DNA of 64,000 nucleotides from positions 1 through 64,000 of the forward strand of contig NZ_JADIVZ010000005.1 of the NCBI RefSeq assembly GCF_015319165.1, given 5' to 3'. Below are positions 40,883 through 49,694 of this stretch, one piece after another. Origin of the DNA: Nocardioides acrostichi (GTDB lineage: Bacteria > Actinomycetota > Actinomycetes > Propionibacteriales > Nocardioidaceae). The position numbers and the translations under genes are program-made. The stretch's first letter is position 1, and each line of letters starts with the position of its first letter. The notes under the pieces were generated by a model, which was given only the letters and a program-made list of their open reading frames with translations, ran no database searches and was not told the DNA's origin.

Positions 40883-41269
40883 TCAGCGGAGATCGGCCAG
40901 CAGGTGGGGGATCTCCTGGGTGGCGTACCAGCCGAGGTCGTCGTCGGGGTCGGGGTGCTCGTCGGTGTCCACGTGCACCGCGGCGACCTCGGGCCAGGGC
41001 ACCTCCGCGTCAGCCTCGACCACTGCCACGTCGACCACGACCACGACGCGGCGTGCGCCACCGGCAGATTCGCGGCGTGCGCCACCGGCAGATTCAGCGT
41101 GGGCCGCGGCCACGAGCGCGGCGGAGGCGTCGGCGGCGGTGAGCAGTGCGGCGTACTCGGCGTCCTCCGACTCGTCGTCGGGGACGACGCCACCAGAGGT
41201 GGGTACGCGGCCTTCGGCGTGGAACTGCGCCAACGATGCGACCGTGGCCGGGACGTAGACGCGCGTCAC
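40883..41269 (-). CDS. DUF6912-like protein
   Basis: 128 residues: VTRVYVPATVASLAQFHAEG at the N-terminus, then EDAEYAALLTAADASAALVA and ATQEIPHLLADLR at the end. The TRVYVPAT start is typical of a small actinobacterial family of unknown function. The phrase ESAGGARR occurs twice in a row, the result of a 24-base in-frame duplication (about 41046-41093). The GTG start overlaps the stop of the acyltransferase gene by GTGA. Confidence 0.7.
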   Translation of the reverse strand: MTRVYVPATVASLAQFHAEGRVPTSGGVVPDDESEDAEYAALLTAADASAALVAAAHAESAGGARRESAGGARRVVVVVDVAVVEADAEVPWPEVAAVHVDTDEHPDPDDDLGWYATQEIPHLLADLR

Positions 41270-42732
41270 GGGTTCTGCACCGGCTTCTTCGTCGAGCTCT
41301 TGCTCGGACGCTTGCGCCCACGCGGCACCTTGGGCCGGGCGTCCGTCGCGGTGTCGACGAGCTCGGCGAGCGCCTCGGAGATGCACTGGCCCAACACGTC
41401 GGCATCGGGCACGGCGTCGCGATCGGCGGTGATGCCGTAGGCGACGCCCCCGTCGTAGGAGGTCACGCCGATGGCCAGCAGGTGTCCCTCGAGCAGCGGC
41501 GGCACCGGGTAGCTCTGTGCCATCCGCGCCCCCGCCGCGTAGAGCGGCGACTGCGGCCCGGGCACGTTGGTCACGGCGAGCTGGAAGCCACGACCCGCCT
41601 CGGCCGCGGCGACCCGCGAGCCGATGGCGTGGAAGGTGGTGGGCGCGAAGCCGGCGATGCCGGCCAGCCGGTTGGCCGCGACCCCGCGGCCGGTGTCCTT
41701 GTGCACCTTGAACGAGTACGACACCTGGTGCAGCCGCACCACCGGGCTCGGCTCGCCCACGGGCAACTCGACCAGGTGCGGTGCGATCTGGGTGCCCAGC
41801 GAGGTGGCCTCGAGCTCGGCGTCGATGACCGAGACCGGGGCGACCGCACGGATCCTGCGCAACCCGCCCAGCGACTCGTGCCGCGCCATCAGCCACCCGC
41901 GGATGCCGCCGGTGACGGTGGCGAGCACCACGTCGTTGATCGTGCCGCCGTGGGCGGCGCGCACCAACCGGTAGTCCGAGAGCTCGGTGAACACCGAGAC
42001 GACCCGGCGCTGCTGGCTATGGCGCCCGGTGATGGGGCCCTCCCGCTCGGGCAAACGCCCGAGCACCGCGCTGCCGGCGCGTCCGACTCGCTCGGCGGCG
42101 TGGTCGGCCGTGCGCACGGCGTCGGCCGTGCGGGCCCGCAGCGTCTCGGCCGCCGTCCGAGGGCGGGTCAGCGACTCGACGACGGCACCACGCACGAGCC
42201 CAGCAGCCGAGGGAGGCCGTCGCGGTCGCCACTCGTCGGCGCCGAGTTCCTTCGGTGTGGGGCCGACGTCGAGCAGCACCTGCCCGATGTCGACCGTCGA
42301 GACGCCGTCGACGAGGGCCTGATGGGACTTGTAGAGGAGCGCGAACTGGCCGTTCTCCAGCCCCTCGATCATGTAGATCTCCCACAGCGGACGCGCCCGG
42401 TCCAGCGGCCGGGAGACGATCCGGGCGACCAGGTCGCGCAACTGCTCGCGGGTGCCGGGTCGCGGCAGCGCGGAGCGGCGCACGTGATAGCCGATGTCGA
42501 AGTCCGGGTCGTCGACCCACACCGGGTTCGCCAGCCGACCGGGAACCTGCTGCACCACCTGGCGATAGCGCGGCACGAAGGAGATGCGATCACCGATGAG
42601 CGTGACGAGCCGGTCGTAGTCGAACCCGGAGCCGCCGGGCTCGAAGATCTCCACGGTCGCGTTGTGCATCGGCGTCGAGGGCGTCTCCTCGTCGAGGAAG
42701 ACGAGGTCGCGCGGCCGCAGCCGCTCGCTCAT
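41266..42732 (-). CDS. Wax ester synthase/diacylglycerol acyltransferase homologue
   Basis: The 488-residue WS/DGAT-family protein has an N-terminal catalytic domain (RLRPRDLVFLDEETPSTPMH, RPLWEIYMIEGLENGQFALL, YKSHQALVDG) and a C-terminal DUF1298 domain (ITNVPGP-like AVTNVPGPQSPLYAAG, then GVTSYDGGVAYGITADRD). In the active-site motif HHxxxDG the second, catalytic, His is Gln (HQALVDG), so activity is uncertain. The family makes triacylglycerol or wax esters. ATG 42732 has AAGG and GGAG upstream; the GTG three codons before it does not. Confidence 0.88.
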   Translation of the reverse strand: MSERLRPRDLVFLDEETPSTPMHNATVEIFEPGGSGFDYDRLVTLIGDRISFVPRYRQVVQQVPGRLANPVWVDDPDFDIGYHVRRSALPRPGTREQLRDLVARIVSRPLDRARPLWEIYMIEGLENGQFALLYKSHQALVDGVSTVDIGQVLLDVGPTPKELGADEWRPRRPPSAAGLVRGAVVESLTRPRTAAETLRARTADAVRTADHAAERVGRAGSAVLGRLPEREGPITGRHSQQRRVVSVFTELSDYRLVRAAHGGTINDVVLATVTGGIRGWLMARHESLGGLRRIRAVAPVSVIDAELEATSLGTQIAPHLVELPVGEPSPVVRLHQVSYSFKVHKDTGRGVAANRLAGIAGFAPTTFHAIGSRVAAAEAGRGFQLAVTNVPGPQSPLYAAGARMAQSYPVPPLLEGHLLAIGVTSYDGGVAYGITADRDAVPDADVLGQCISEALAELVDTATDARPKVPRGRKRPSKSSTKKPVQNP

Positions 42733-42923
42733 GCTCCGCACCTTTCGTCGCGGGCCGGCTCCCCATGGCCGACCCGTGGTCCGCGGGCGATTGTGTCACC
42801 CGAGCGCTCCGAGGGCAGTGTCGCAGCCCACCTGCACACGGGTTTCGGGCCGTTTCGGCGGTGTGGGATCGTGGCAGCGACCCTCCGGGCTGCCTCGGCA
42901 CCCGACATGAAAGGTGTGCTCTC

Positions 42924-43289
42924 GTGCGCAAGATCCTGGCCGTCCTCCTCCCGCTCGCCTGTGTGCTGGCGCTCGCCGGGTGCGGCAGCGACAGCAGCGA
43001 CGACCCCGGCAGCGATGCATCCGACGAGCCGGTCCTCATCGACATCACGTTCTCCGGCAGCACCGTCACTCCCTCGGGCGACCGGGTGAAGGTGGCGGTC
43101 GGGCAGACGGTCGAACTGCACGTGAAGGCCGACGAGCCGGGCGAGATCCACGTGCACTCGACCCCCGAGCAGGAGATCGAGTACGACGCCGGCACCTCCG
43201 AGCACGACCTCACCATCGACAAGCCGGGCATCGTCGAGGTCGAGTCGCACTCGCTCGACCAGGTGATCGTGCAGCTCGAGGTGTCGTGA
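42924..43289 (+). CDS. Cupredoxin-like lipoprotein
   Basis: 121 residues with lipoprotein signal RKILAVLLPLACVLALAGC. The mature part is a small beta-domain: VLIDITFSGSTVTPSGDRVK, then AVGQTVELHVKADEPGEIHV, HSTPEQEIEYDAG and the closing SHSLDQVIVQLEVS. The layout is like cupredoxin-fold EfeO-N/COX2-type domains but no full copper ligand set is visible. GTG 42924 has AAAGGTG upstream. Its stop overlaps the start of a polytopic membrane protein gene (GTGA), so they act together. Confidence 0.72.
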   Translation: MRKILAVLLPLACVLALAGCGSDSSDDPGSDASDEPVLIDITFSGSTVTPSGDRVKVAVGQTVELHVKADEPGEIHVHSTPEQEIEYDAGTSEHDLTIDKPGIVEVESHSLDQVIVQLEVS

Positions 43290-44650
43290 CCTCGCTCCTG
43301 GCGCCCCTCCTGGCGCCACCTGCGCTCCCCCTGCACGGCATCGGTGGATCGAAGGATCTGCCGATCCCGACCGAGCTGGCCATCGCCGGGGCCGTCGCCG
43401 CCCTCACGGTGTCGTTCACGGTGCTCGCGCTGGCCTGGCGCAAGCCGCGCTACGACGCCGCCGTCGACGGTCGACCGGTGCCACGCCTGGGCGCCGTCGT
43501 GCTGTCCACCCCGTGGCGCGCGACCATGCGCGTCGTCGGCGTCCTCGTCGTGGGCTGGGGCGCCTTCGCGGCCGTGTTCGGCCAGGATCTGCTCACCAAT
43601 CCGTTCTTCGGCATGGTGTACGTGTGGTGGTGGGTCGGCCTGGTGCCGTTCTCGCTGGTACTCGGACCGGTGTGGAAGGCGATCAGCCCGGTGCGCACGA
43701 TCAACCTGCTCTTCGCGAAGGTCTCGGGCTCCGACCCCGACCAGGGCCTCTTCGACTACCCCTCCTGGCTGGGCTACTGGCCGGCGGCCGGCGGGCTGTT
43801 CGCCTTCGTCTGGCTGGAGCTCGTGTACCCGCACGAGACCGACCTGGGGCCGGTGCGCCTCTGGTGCGCGGTGTACGTCGCGCTCATGCTGCTCGGTGGC
43901 GCGCTGTTCGGCACCCGGTGGTTCGAGCGCGGCGACCCCTTCGAGGTGTACTCCTCGCTCGTGGCCAAGCTGTCGATCTGGCGGGTGCGCGAGGGTCGGC
44001 TGTGTGTCACCTCGCCCTTGGCGAACCTCAACACCGTCGTGCCGGACGTCGGCCTGCTCGCCGTCGTGTCGGTGCTCTTCGGCTCGACCGCCTTCGACTC
44101 CTTCCGCGAGTCGACTCCGTGGATCCGGGTGCTCCAGGGCACCGACGTCATCGCCTCCCACACCCACGGCGCGTTCATCGCCAACAACGTGGCCCTCGTC
44201 GCGTTCTGCGTCGGGGTCGGCGTCGTGCTCGCCGTGGGCACGATGACCACCGGGGTCGAGAAGGGGCAGCGTCGCCGCGAGCTGCCGATGCTCTTCGCCC
44301 ACTCGGTCGTGCCGATCATCGTCGGCTACGTGATGGCGCACTACTTCTCGTACTGGTACGAGTTCGGGCAGGACACCCTCATCAAGGCCAGCGACCCGCT
44401 CTCGAGCGGCGCCGACTACCTCGGCACGGCGAACCTCACCGTCAACTACTGGATCTCCTACCACCCCTCGCTGCTCGCCTCGGGCAAGGTCGCGTTCGTC
44501 GTGCTCGGTCACGTCGTGGGCGTCGTCGCCGCGCACGACCGGGCGATCAAGCTGCTGCCCGCCCGGCACCAGCTCACCGGGCAGTTGCCGCTGCTCGTGG
44601 CCATGGTGGGGTTCACCGTCGGCGGGCTCTACCTGCTCTTCGCCGCCTGA
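43286..44650 (+). CDS. Polytopic membrane protein, unknown family
   Basis: The 454-residue protein has about 10-12 predicted TM helices. Notable soluble motifs are ISPVRTINLLFAKVSGSDPD, WLGYWPAAGGLFAFVWLELV, YPHETDLGPVR, FGTRWFERGDPFEVYSSLVA and YWISYHPSLLASGKVAF. Conserved-looking Trp/Tyr/His/Glu in loops suggest a transporter or enzyme rather than a structural protein. It is coupled to the cupredoxin-like lipoprotein, which hints at metal or redox work, but I do not recognise the family. Its 3' end overlaps the opposing CpaE-like gene by 38 bases. Confidence 0.75.
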   Translation: MTSLLAPLLAPPALPLHGIGGSKDLPIPTELAIAGAVAALTVSFTVLALAWRKPRYDAAVDGRPVPRLGAVVLSTPWRATMRVVGVLVVGWGAFAAVFGQDLLTNPFFGMVYVWWWVGLVPFSLVLGPVWKAISPVRTINLLFAKVSGSDPDQGLFDYPSWLGYWPAAGGLFAFVWLELVYPHETDLGPVRLWCAVYVALMLLGGALFGTRWFERGDPFEVYSSLVAKLSIWRVREGRLCVTSPLANLNTVVPDVGLLAVVSVLFGSTAFDSFRESTPWIRVLQGTDVIASHTHGAFIANNVALVAFCVGVGVVLAVGTMTTGVEKGQRRRELPMLFAHSVVPIIVGYVMAHYFSYWYEFGQDTLIKASDPLSSGADYLGTANLTVNYWISYHPSLLASGKVAFVVLGHVVGVVAAHDRAIKLLPARHQLTGQLPLLVAMVGFTVGGLYLLFAA

Positions 44651-45941
44651 CCGTCGCCCCGCCGCGACCGGGCCCGGACGGCGCCCCGACCAGCACGTCG
44701 ACCAGGTCGCCCAACGCTCGGGCACACGGCGCGTCGGGCTGCTCGACGACCGACCTGCCGGTCACCAGCGCCCGGTCGACCGCCGACCGATCGTCGGGCA
44801 CGAAGGTGAGCGATTCGACGCGGGTGAAGCCCCGCACCATCTGCTCGACCTCCTGTTGCGACCAGCCCAGTGTGGAGCGCATCCGGTTGACCACCACATG
44901 CACTGCGGTACCTGGCCGCACCAACCCGGCCACGTCGACCAGTCCCCGCGCGAGCCGGGCCAGACCGACGGGGTCGGCGGTGCCGACCACCACCAGGTCG
45001 TCGGCCGTCCCGAGCGCCTCGAGGGTCAGTCCGTTGCGGCTGGAGCGGACGCCGACCCCCGAGCTCGCGTCGTCCTCGAGGCAGAAGCCCGTGTCGACGA
45101 CGACCTCACCGCGCGCCCGCGTGGCCTCGAGCAGCTGCTCGAGCACACCGGCGCGCACCTCGCTCCACCGTTCCGCGCGTGGCAGCCCCGTGACCACGCG
45201 CAGCGTGGGGTTGAGGCTGCGCTGCACGGAGTCGAGCCCCTCGCCGAGGTTCCCGCGCGTCACCAGCCGGGTGGCAGCCAGCAGGCCGGACACCTCGTCG
45301 AGGATGCCGAGCTGCTGGGCGACGGCACCTCCCCACGGGTCGGCGTCGACGAGCGTCGCGATGCGATCACGGTCGGCCACCGCAGCCGCGAGGCCGGCCG
45401 CCACCGTGGTGCGCCCGGGCGCACCCGCCGGACCCCACACCACGACGACCCTCCCGGGCCGGTACCGAGACGAGGGTGTGGTCGAGGGGATCTCTGCCTC
45501 ATCGCCGCTCGGGTGCTTCGCGGACTCGGGCGGCCGCGAGGCGCCCCGGCCACCCTCCGAGCGCGCGCTGCCGAGGATCTCGGGCAGGCTCGCGAGACCG
45601 GACTCGGGGACGAGGTGCCGCAGACCCACGCGGGCCCCGCGCTCGCGAGCGCGCTCGTCGGCGATGTGTTCGGGCACCACGGCGACGACGACCACGCCGT
45701 GGCGGGCCAGCAGATCGAGCGCCGCGGCGTCGAGGCCGTGTGCATCGATGCCGACGACGGCCGCGTCGGCCTGCCCCGACGCCGCGCTGGCCAGGAGGTC
45801 GTCGAGGTCGACGCAACGCTTGAGCACGACCACGCCGGCGGCCGTGTCGAGCACCTCGAGTACGGCAGTCTCCCAGGAGGCGCCCGAGGCCGCGACCAGC
45901 GCGACGACCGGGCTCGCGCCGCGACTCACGGGCGAGTTCAC
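44613..45941 (-). CDS. CpaE/TadZ-like pilus ATPase
   Basis: 442 residues: an N-terminal receiver-like domain (about 10-125), a linker and a MinD/ParA-type ATPase domain whose P-loop GPAGAPGRTTVAAGLA has Arg where the deviant Walker A lysine is usual. Further motifs are VDADPWGGAVAQQLGI and VVVDTGFCLED. This kind of degenerate ATPase localises Tad machinery. It overlaps the CpaB gene (stop and start within four bases), and with it forms the part missing from the Tad operon at 16-20.6 kb. A basic tail RRRRAGRARRR ends the protein. Confidence 0.85.
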   Translation of the reverse strand: MNSPVSRGASPVVALVAASGASWETAVLEVLDTAAGVVVLKRCVDLDDLLASAASGQADAAVVGIDAHGLDAAALDLLARHGVVVVAVVPEHIADERARERGARVGLRHLVPESGLASLPEILGSARSEGGRGASRPPESAKHPSGDEAEIPSTTPSSRYRPGRVVVVWGPAGAPGRTTVAAGLAAAVADRDRIATLVDADPWGGAVAQQLGILDEVSGLLAATRLVTRGNLGEGLDSVQRSLNPTLRVVTGLPRAERWSEVRAGVLEQLLEATRARGEVVVDTGFCLEDDASSGVGVRSSRNGLTLEALGTADDLVVVGTADPVGLARLARGLVDVAGLVRPGTAVHVVVNRMRSTLGWSQQEVEQMVRGFTRVESLTFVPDDRSAVDRALVTGRSVVEQPDAPCARALGDLVDVLVGAPSGPGRGGATVRRRRAGRARRR

Positions 45942-46624
45942 GACTGGGCCACCACGAAGACCTGCGGGTCGGTGAGGCGCCCGAGCAGGGAGTAGAAGCG
46001 AGACGCGTCGTCGCTCGTCGTCGACACGGTGACCCGCACCTGGCCCGAGGAGCCGAAACCCTCACCCGGACTCTGCGCCTGCACCACCGCGACGCTCTCG
46101 AGCACCGGATCGCCCGGGTCGAAGCCGCGCGCCTTGCCGGCGACGAGGTAGACGTTGACGACATCGCCTGGCTCGAGACCGGCCGTCATCTGCTCGGGCG
46201 CGACGGCGATGGGCACCGACAGCGTGCCGCCGGTGCCTCGCTCGCCCAGCGCAGCCGCGGGCACCAGCTCTCCCGCGTCGACGGCACGCAGGAGCGTGCC
46301 GCGGGCGGGCAGCGGATCGGAGGCGCGCAGGTAGCCATCGAGATCGTCGGCATCGGCGAAGCGGACCCGCGTGGCGACGAGGTCGTCGGCACTCAGGGAC
46401 TGGCCGGGCACCAGGTCGCTGCCGGCGGCCCACACGGCGACGGTGTCGTCGGCGCTCGCGATCAGCTTCGCGCCCAGGACCACCGAGGCCGCGAGCACCA
46501 CGACACCGATCCACAGCCGGGAGTCGCGCCACCCGGGTGTGCTGACCCGCTGGGCGGGTGGTGCGCCGGAGCTGGCCGCGCCGGTGGCCGAGGTGCGCGC
46601 CGTGGTCGTGGTCCCGAGACTCAT
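45938..46624 (-). CDS. cpaB: CpaB-like SAF-domain pilus protein
   Basis: 228 residues: a short cytoplasmic N-terminus, one TM (RLWIGVVVLAASVVLGAKLI) and an SAF domain (VPGQSLSADDLVATRVRFAD), then a RcpC/CpaB part with EQMTAGLEPGDVVNVYLVAG. CpaB-type proteins link the inner-membrane Tad complex with the wall or outer layers. ATG 46624 has GGAAGGA upstream; an in-frame start 19 codons earlier lacks one. Confidence 0.87.
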   Translation of the reverse strand: MSLGTTTTARTSATGAASSGAPPAQRVSTPGWRDSRLWIGVVVLAASVVLGAKLIASADDTVAVWAAGSDLVPGQSLSADDLVATRVRFADADDLDGYLRASDPLPARGTLLRAVDAGELVPAAALGERGTGGTLSVPIAVAPEQMTAGLEPGDVVNVYLVAGKARGFDPGDPVLESVAVVQAQSPGEGFGSSGQVRVTVSTTSDDASRFYSLLGRLTDPQVFVVAQS

Positions 46625-46724
46625 GGGGCCGATCCTTCCCCGACCGGGAGGAAAATCCACCTGGTCGTCCACAGGCGGCACCGCCGGTCGCCCGGATCCG
46701 AACCGGTGATGTCACCATGGGGCC

Positions 46725-46958
46725 ATGGCCGGCTCGCCCCGATTCCTCACCCTCGCCGACGTGGCCGAGGTGCTCAACACCTCCAGCGCCCAGGTCTACG
46801 CCCTGGTGCGGCGCGGCGAGCTACCGGCGATCAAGATCGGCGGGCGCGGCCAGTGGCGGGTGGAGTCTGAGAAGCTGGAGGAGTTCATCTCCCACATGTA
46901 CGACCAGACCCGCACGTTCGTCGACGAGCACCCCTACGTCGAGGCCGAGCGCGACTGA
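46725..46958 (+). CDS. Excisionase/BldC-type small HTH protein
   Basis: 77 residues: FLTLADVAEVLNTSSAQVYA, then LVRRGELPAIKIGGRGQWRV, the MerR-like winged helix of the excisionase family, with a short acidic tail. BldC is the best-known actinobacterial relative, a developmental regulator. The gene stands alone, so the protein is more likely a chromosomal regulator than a phage excisionase. It lies between cpaB and htrA. Confidence 0.85.
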   Translation: MAGSPRFLTLADVAEVLNTSSAQVYALVRRGELPAIKIGGRGQWRVESEKLEEFISHMYDQTRTFVDEHPYVEAERD

Positions 46959-46983
46959 CACGCCATCCCGCGACCCGGAGGAG

Positions 46984-48321
46984 TCAGCCCACCTCGGACT
47001 CGAGGTCGACGTCGACGTCGACCTGCTCACCGTCGCGGACGACGCCGAACGTCACCGTCTCGCCCGGCTGGTGGCTGCGGATCGAGACGATGAGCGAGAT
47101 GCCGTCGGTGACCCGGGTGCCGTCGACGGTGATGACTCGGTCGCCCTTCTCGAGTCCGGCCTCCTGCGCCGCACTGCCGTCGTTGACCTTGACGATCTGC
47201 GCCCCGTCGCCCTCCCCGCCACCCGTGCGCACCTGGGCGCCGATCACGGGGTAGCGCGCCTCCCCGGTGCGCAGGATCTGGTCGGCGGTGATCTTCACCT
47301 GCTCCACCGGGATGGCGAAGCCCACACCGATGTTGCCGCCCTCGCCGCCGAGGCTGCCCCCCGTGGTCGCGATGGCGGAGTTCACGCCGACCACCTGCCC
47401 GCGCAGGTTCACCAGCGGACCGCCGGAGTTGCCGGGGTTGATGGCGGCGTCGGTCTGCACGGCGTTGATGTAGGACTCGTCGTCCTGGCCGCCGGTGGTG
47501 ACCGGCCGCCCGAGGGCGGAGACGATGCCCGACGTGACGGTGGCGGTGAGGCCGAGGGGCGATCCGATGGCCACGACGCCGTCGCCCACCGCGAGGTTCG
47601 CCGACGAGCCCAGCGACGCCGGCTGCACCTGCCCGGCGAGATCCTTCGCGATGAGCACCGCGACGTCGTACACGGAGCTGCGACCCACGACGGTGGCGTC
47701 GTAGCGCTTGCCGTCCTGGGTGACGATCTCGATCGGCCCGTCGTCGGAGGCGGCCTCGGCGACGACGTGGTTGTTGGTGATGACGTGCCCCTGCTTGTCG
47801 AGCACGAACCCGGACCCGGTCGCCCCACGCGCCTGACCGTCGTACTCGGCGATGATCTGCACCGTGCTCGGCAGGACGGCCGAGGCCACCGCGCTGATGC
47901 TGCCGCCTTGCTGCTTGACGTTCCCGCGCACCGGGGGCTCGGTGATCGTGTCGACGCCGGCCAGCCCACCGCCGACCGTACCGCTGACCGGACCGTCGTC
48001 GCGCAGTCCGTCGACGGCCAGCGTGCCGGCCACCCCGCCGACGACACCGAGCAGCAGGGCCAGCGCGCAGATCCCGAGCCAGCTGCCCACTCCGAGCCGC
48101 GCCCGCACCGGTTGCGAGGACGCCGACACCGGCGCCGCGGCGGGCTGCGGCTGGTACGCCGGCAGGGGCGGCGGAGGCTGGTACTGCCAGGGGGCCCGCC
48201 CGGGCGCCGGTGCGCTGGGCTCCCCGGAGGCATCGGCGGGTGGCCGCGAGGGCGACACCCAGCTCCCGGCGGCCGGGGCGGTCGACGGGTCGTCGGGCTG
48301 GTCGGGGCGCTGCTCGCTCAC
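46984..48321 (-). CDS. htrA: HtrA-like serine protease with PDZ domain
   Basis: A 445-residue membrane-anchored protease: a proline-rich cytoplasmic N-terminus (1-75), one TM (GSWLGICALALLLGVVGGVA), a trypsin-like domain with His (TNNHVVAEA, near 184), Asp (SSVYDVAVLI, near 220) and Ser (INPGNSGGPLVN, near 297), and a C-terminal PDZ (about 355-440). It degrades or processes misfolded envelope proteins and may cleave the anti-sigma factor. Genes for the anti-sigma factor and SigE lie directly upstream on the same strand. Confidence 0.93.
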   Translation of the reverse strand: MSEQRPDQPDDPSTAPAAGSWVSPSRPPADASGEPSAPAPGRAPWQYQPPPPLPAYQPQPAAAPVSASSQPVRARLGVGSWLGICALALLLGVVGGVAGTLAVDGLRDDGPVSGTVGGGLAGVDTITEPPVRGNVKQQGGSISAVASAVLPSTVQIIAEYDGQARGATGSGFVLDKQGHVITNNHVVAEAASDDGPIEIVTQDGKRYDATVVGRSSVYDVAVLIAKDLAGQVQPASLGSSANLAVGDGVVAIGSPLGLTATVTSGIVSALGRPVTTGGQDDESYINAVQTDAAINPGNSGGPLVNLRGQVVGVNSAIATTGGSLGGEGGNIGVGFAIPVEQVKITADQILRTGEARYPVIGAQVRTGGGEGDGAQIVKVNDGSAAQEAGLEKGDRVITVDGTRVTDGISLIVSIRSHQPGETVTFGVVRDGEQVDVDVDLESEVG

Positions 48322-48434
48322 GGCTCCATCATCACCGACGGGTGGTCATCCGTCTCCCACCGGTCGGGCGGAGCTGCGGCCTCTCTCAGGCTGGATCCGG
48401 CTGGACCAGGCTGGATCGGCTGCATCCGACCGGA

Positions 48435-48884
48435 TCAGGGAACGGCCCGCCGGATGGCGGGGAACGACGTGGTGCCCGTGGGCACCGCCACGCTCGTGGT
48501 CGGCAGCCGTCGGTCCATCGTCGGAGCGGCCGCTGGCGACGTCGAGAGCGCCATCACTCCCACGAAGGCGGCGCCCGCGACACCAGCCATGCCCGCGGCG
48601 GCGCCGAGGCCGTTCGCACGGCGAGGCCGGCGCGCTCCCCAGGGGTCGGGGCGGCGCTCGTCCGGGGTGCCGCGGCTCGTGCCGAGCAGGGCGCCCTTGA
48701 GGTGGTCGGGAGCCGAGCCAGCGCCGCCCAGGCCGGAGAGCTGGGTCTTGATCCAGCCCTCTCGCTCGACGAGGTCACGGCAGGCGTGACAGCCGTAGAC
48801 GTGCTGCCAGAGCCGTTCGGACTCCTCCGCCGACAGCGCTCCGTCGAGCAGGGCGCTCGCTCGGTTGCCGAGGTGACCGATCAT
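48435..48884 (-). CDS. rseA: Anti-sigma factor RseA-like, zinc-finger type
   Basis: The 149-residue protein has an N-terminal ZAS/zf-HC2 domain with HxxxCxxC ([12 protein letters not shown], near residues 28-34), then a disordered [10 protein letters not shown] segment and a hydrophobic stretch ([20 protein letters not shown]) that may be a TM. It would hold SigE inactive until redox or envelope stress. The ATG overlaps the sigE stop (ATGA). This matches the sigE-rseA-htrA order of mycobacteria. Confidence 0.88.
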   Translation of the reverse strand: MIGHLGNRASALLDGALSAEESERLWQHVYGCHACRDLVEREGWIKTQLSGLGGAGSAPDHLKGALLGTSRGTPDERRPDPWGARRPRRANGLGAAAGMAGVAGAAFVGVMALSTSPAAAPTMDRRLPTTSVAVPTGTTSFPAIRRAVP

Positions 48885-49507
48885 GAGCGCGCCCCCTGGG
48901 TGTCGACCACGATCGGCATGGCGCCGGTCACGGGGCCCGAGAAGCGCTCGCGACCCCGTGCGGGGGCGCGGTGGGCCAGCGCGTTGCGCAGCATGGCGCG
49001 GCCACGGTGGATCCGAGATCGCACGGTGCCGATCTTGGCCTCCAGGATCTCGGCGATCTCGTCGTAGGAGAGCCCCTCGACGTCGCAGAGCACGACCGCA
49101 GCACGGAAGTCCGGCGGCAGCGTCGAGAGGGCCGCCTCGACGTCGTCGTCGAAGCGCTGGTCGGCGTAGACGACCTCGGGGGCCGGCGCGTCGCTGGTCA
49201 GGCGTGCCGCGCGCTCATCGGAGAGGGCGTCGAAGCGGATCCGCTGCTTGCGACGAGCCTGGTCGAGGAAGAGGTTCGTGGTGATGCGGTGCAGCCAGCC
49301 CTCGAACGTGCCCGGCGTGTAGCCGTCGAGCGAGCGGAACACCCGCACGAAGACCTCTTGGGTGAGATCCTCGGCGTCGGGCCGGTTGCCGGTGAGCCGG
49401 TAGGCCAGTCGGTAGACGCGGTCGGAGTGCTGCTCGACGATGTTCTCCCACGACGGCACCCCGGGCGCAGCAGCGCCGGTGGAGTCGTGGGGTTGGGTCG
49501 AGGCCAT
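48881..49507 (-). CDS. sigE: ECF sigma factor SigE
   Basis: A 208-residue ECF sigma factor. Region 2: [35 protein letters not shown] and [19 protein letters not shown]. Region 4: [40 protein letters not shown] and [11 protein letters not shown]. It is the group orthologous to M. tuberculosis SigE, supported by the downstream rseA and htrA and the divergent Rv1220c-like methyltransferase. ATG 49507 has AGGAG nine bases upstream; TTG 49516 abuts that site and is unlikely. Confidence 0.94.
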   Translation of the reverse strand: MASTQPHDSTGAAAPGVPSWENIVEQHSDRVYRLAYRLTGNRPDAEDLTQEVFVRVFRSLDGYTPGTFEGWLHRITTNLFLDQARRKQRIRFDALSDERAARLTSDAPAPEVVYADQRFDDDVEAALSTLPPDFRAAVVLCDVEGLSYDEIAEILEAKIGTVRSRIHRGRAMLRNALAHRAPARGRERFSGPVTGAMPIVVDTQGARS

Positions 49508-49565
49508 GGGATGCAACTCCTGGGTCGGAAGGCAGTGACTCTACGCGAGCCACGCTAGGAACGCG

Positions 49566-49579
49566 GTCTGAGAACAGAC
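49566..49579. promoter_or_regulatory. Inverted repeat upstream of sigE
   Basis: GTCTG-AGAA-CAGAC lies about 60 bases upstream of the sigE start, in the region expected for its promoter, with TAGAGT (a possible -10) nearer the gene. It may be an operator; the binding protein is unknown. Confidence 0.4.
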
Positions 49580-49694
49580 TGTGATCCAGCGAGGCACTCA
49601 CCGAGAACAACGCGCGAGGCGCCCGGCGCGTTCCCGCAGATCGCCCAGGTGTGGCTGCGGCCGGCTACACGCCCACCACGATAGGTTGACAGTC

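Noticed and set aside
46725..46958. Small excisionase-like gene as sign of a prophage
   Set aside because: No integrase, attachment repeat or phage gene is nearby. It fits a BldC-type chromosomal regulator.
48400..48434. GGCTGGATC-like direct repeats after the anti-sigma gene
   Set aside because: The copies are short and irregular; they could be chance in this composition and show no clear hairpin.
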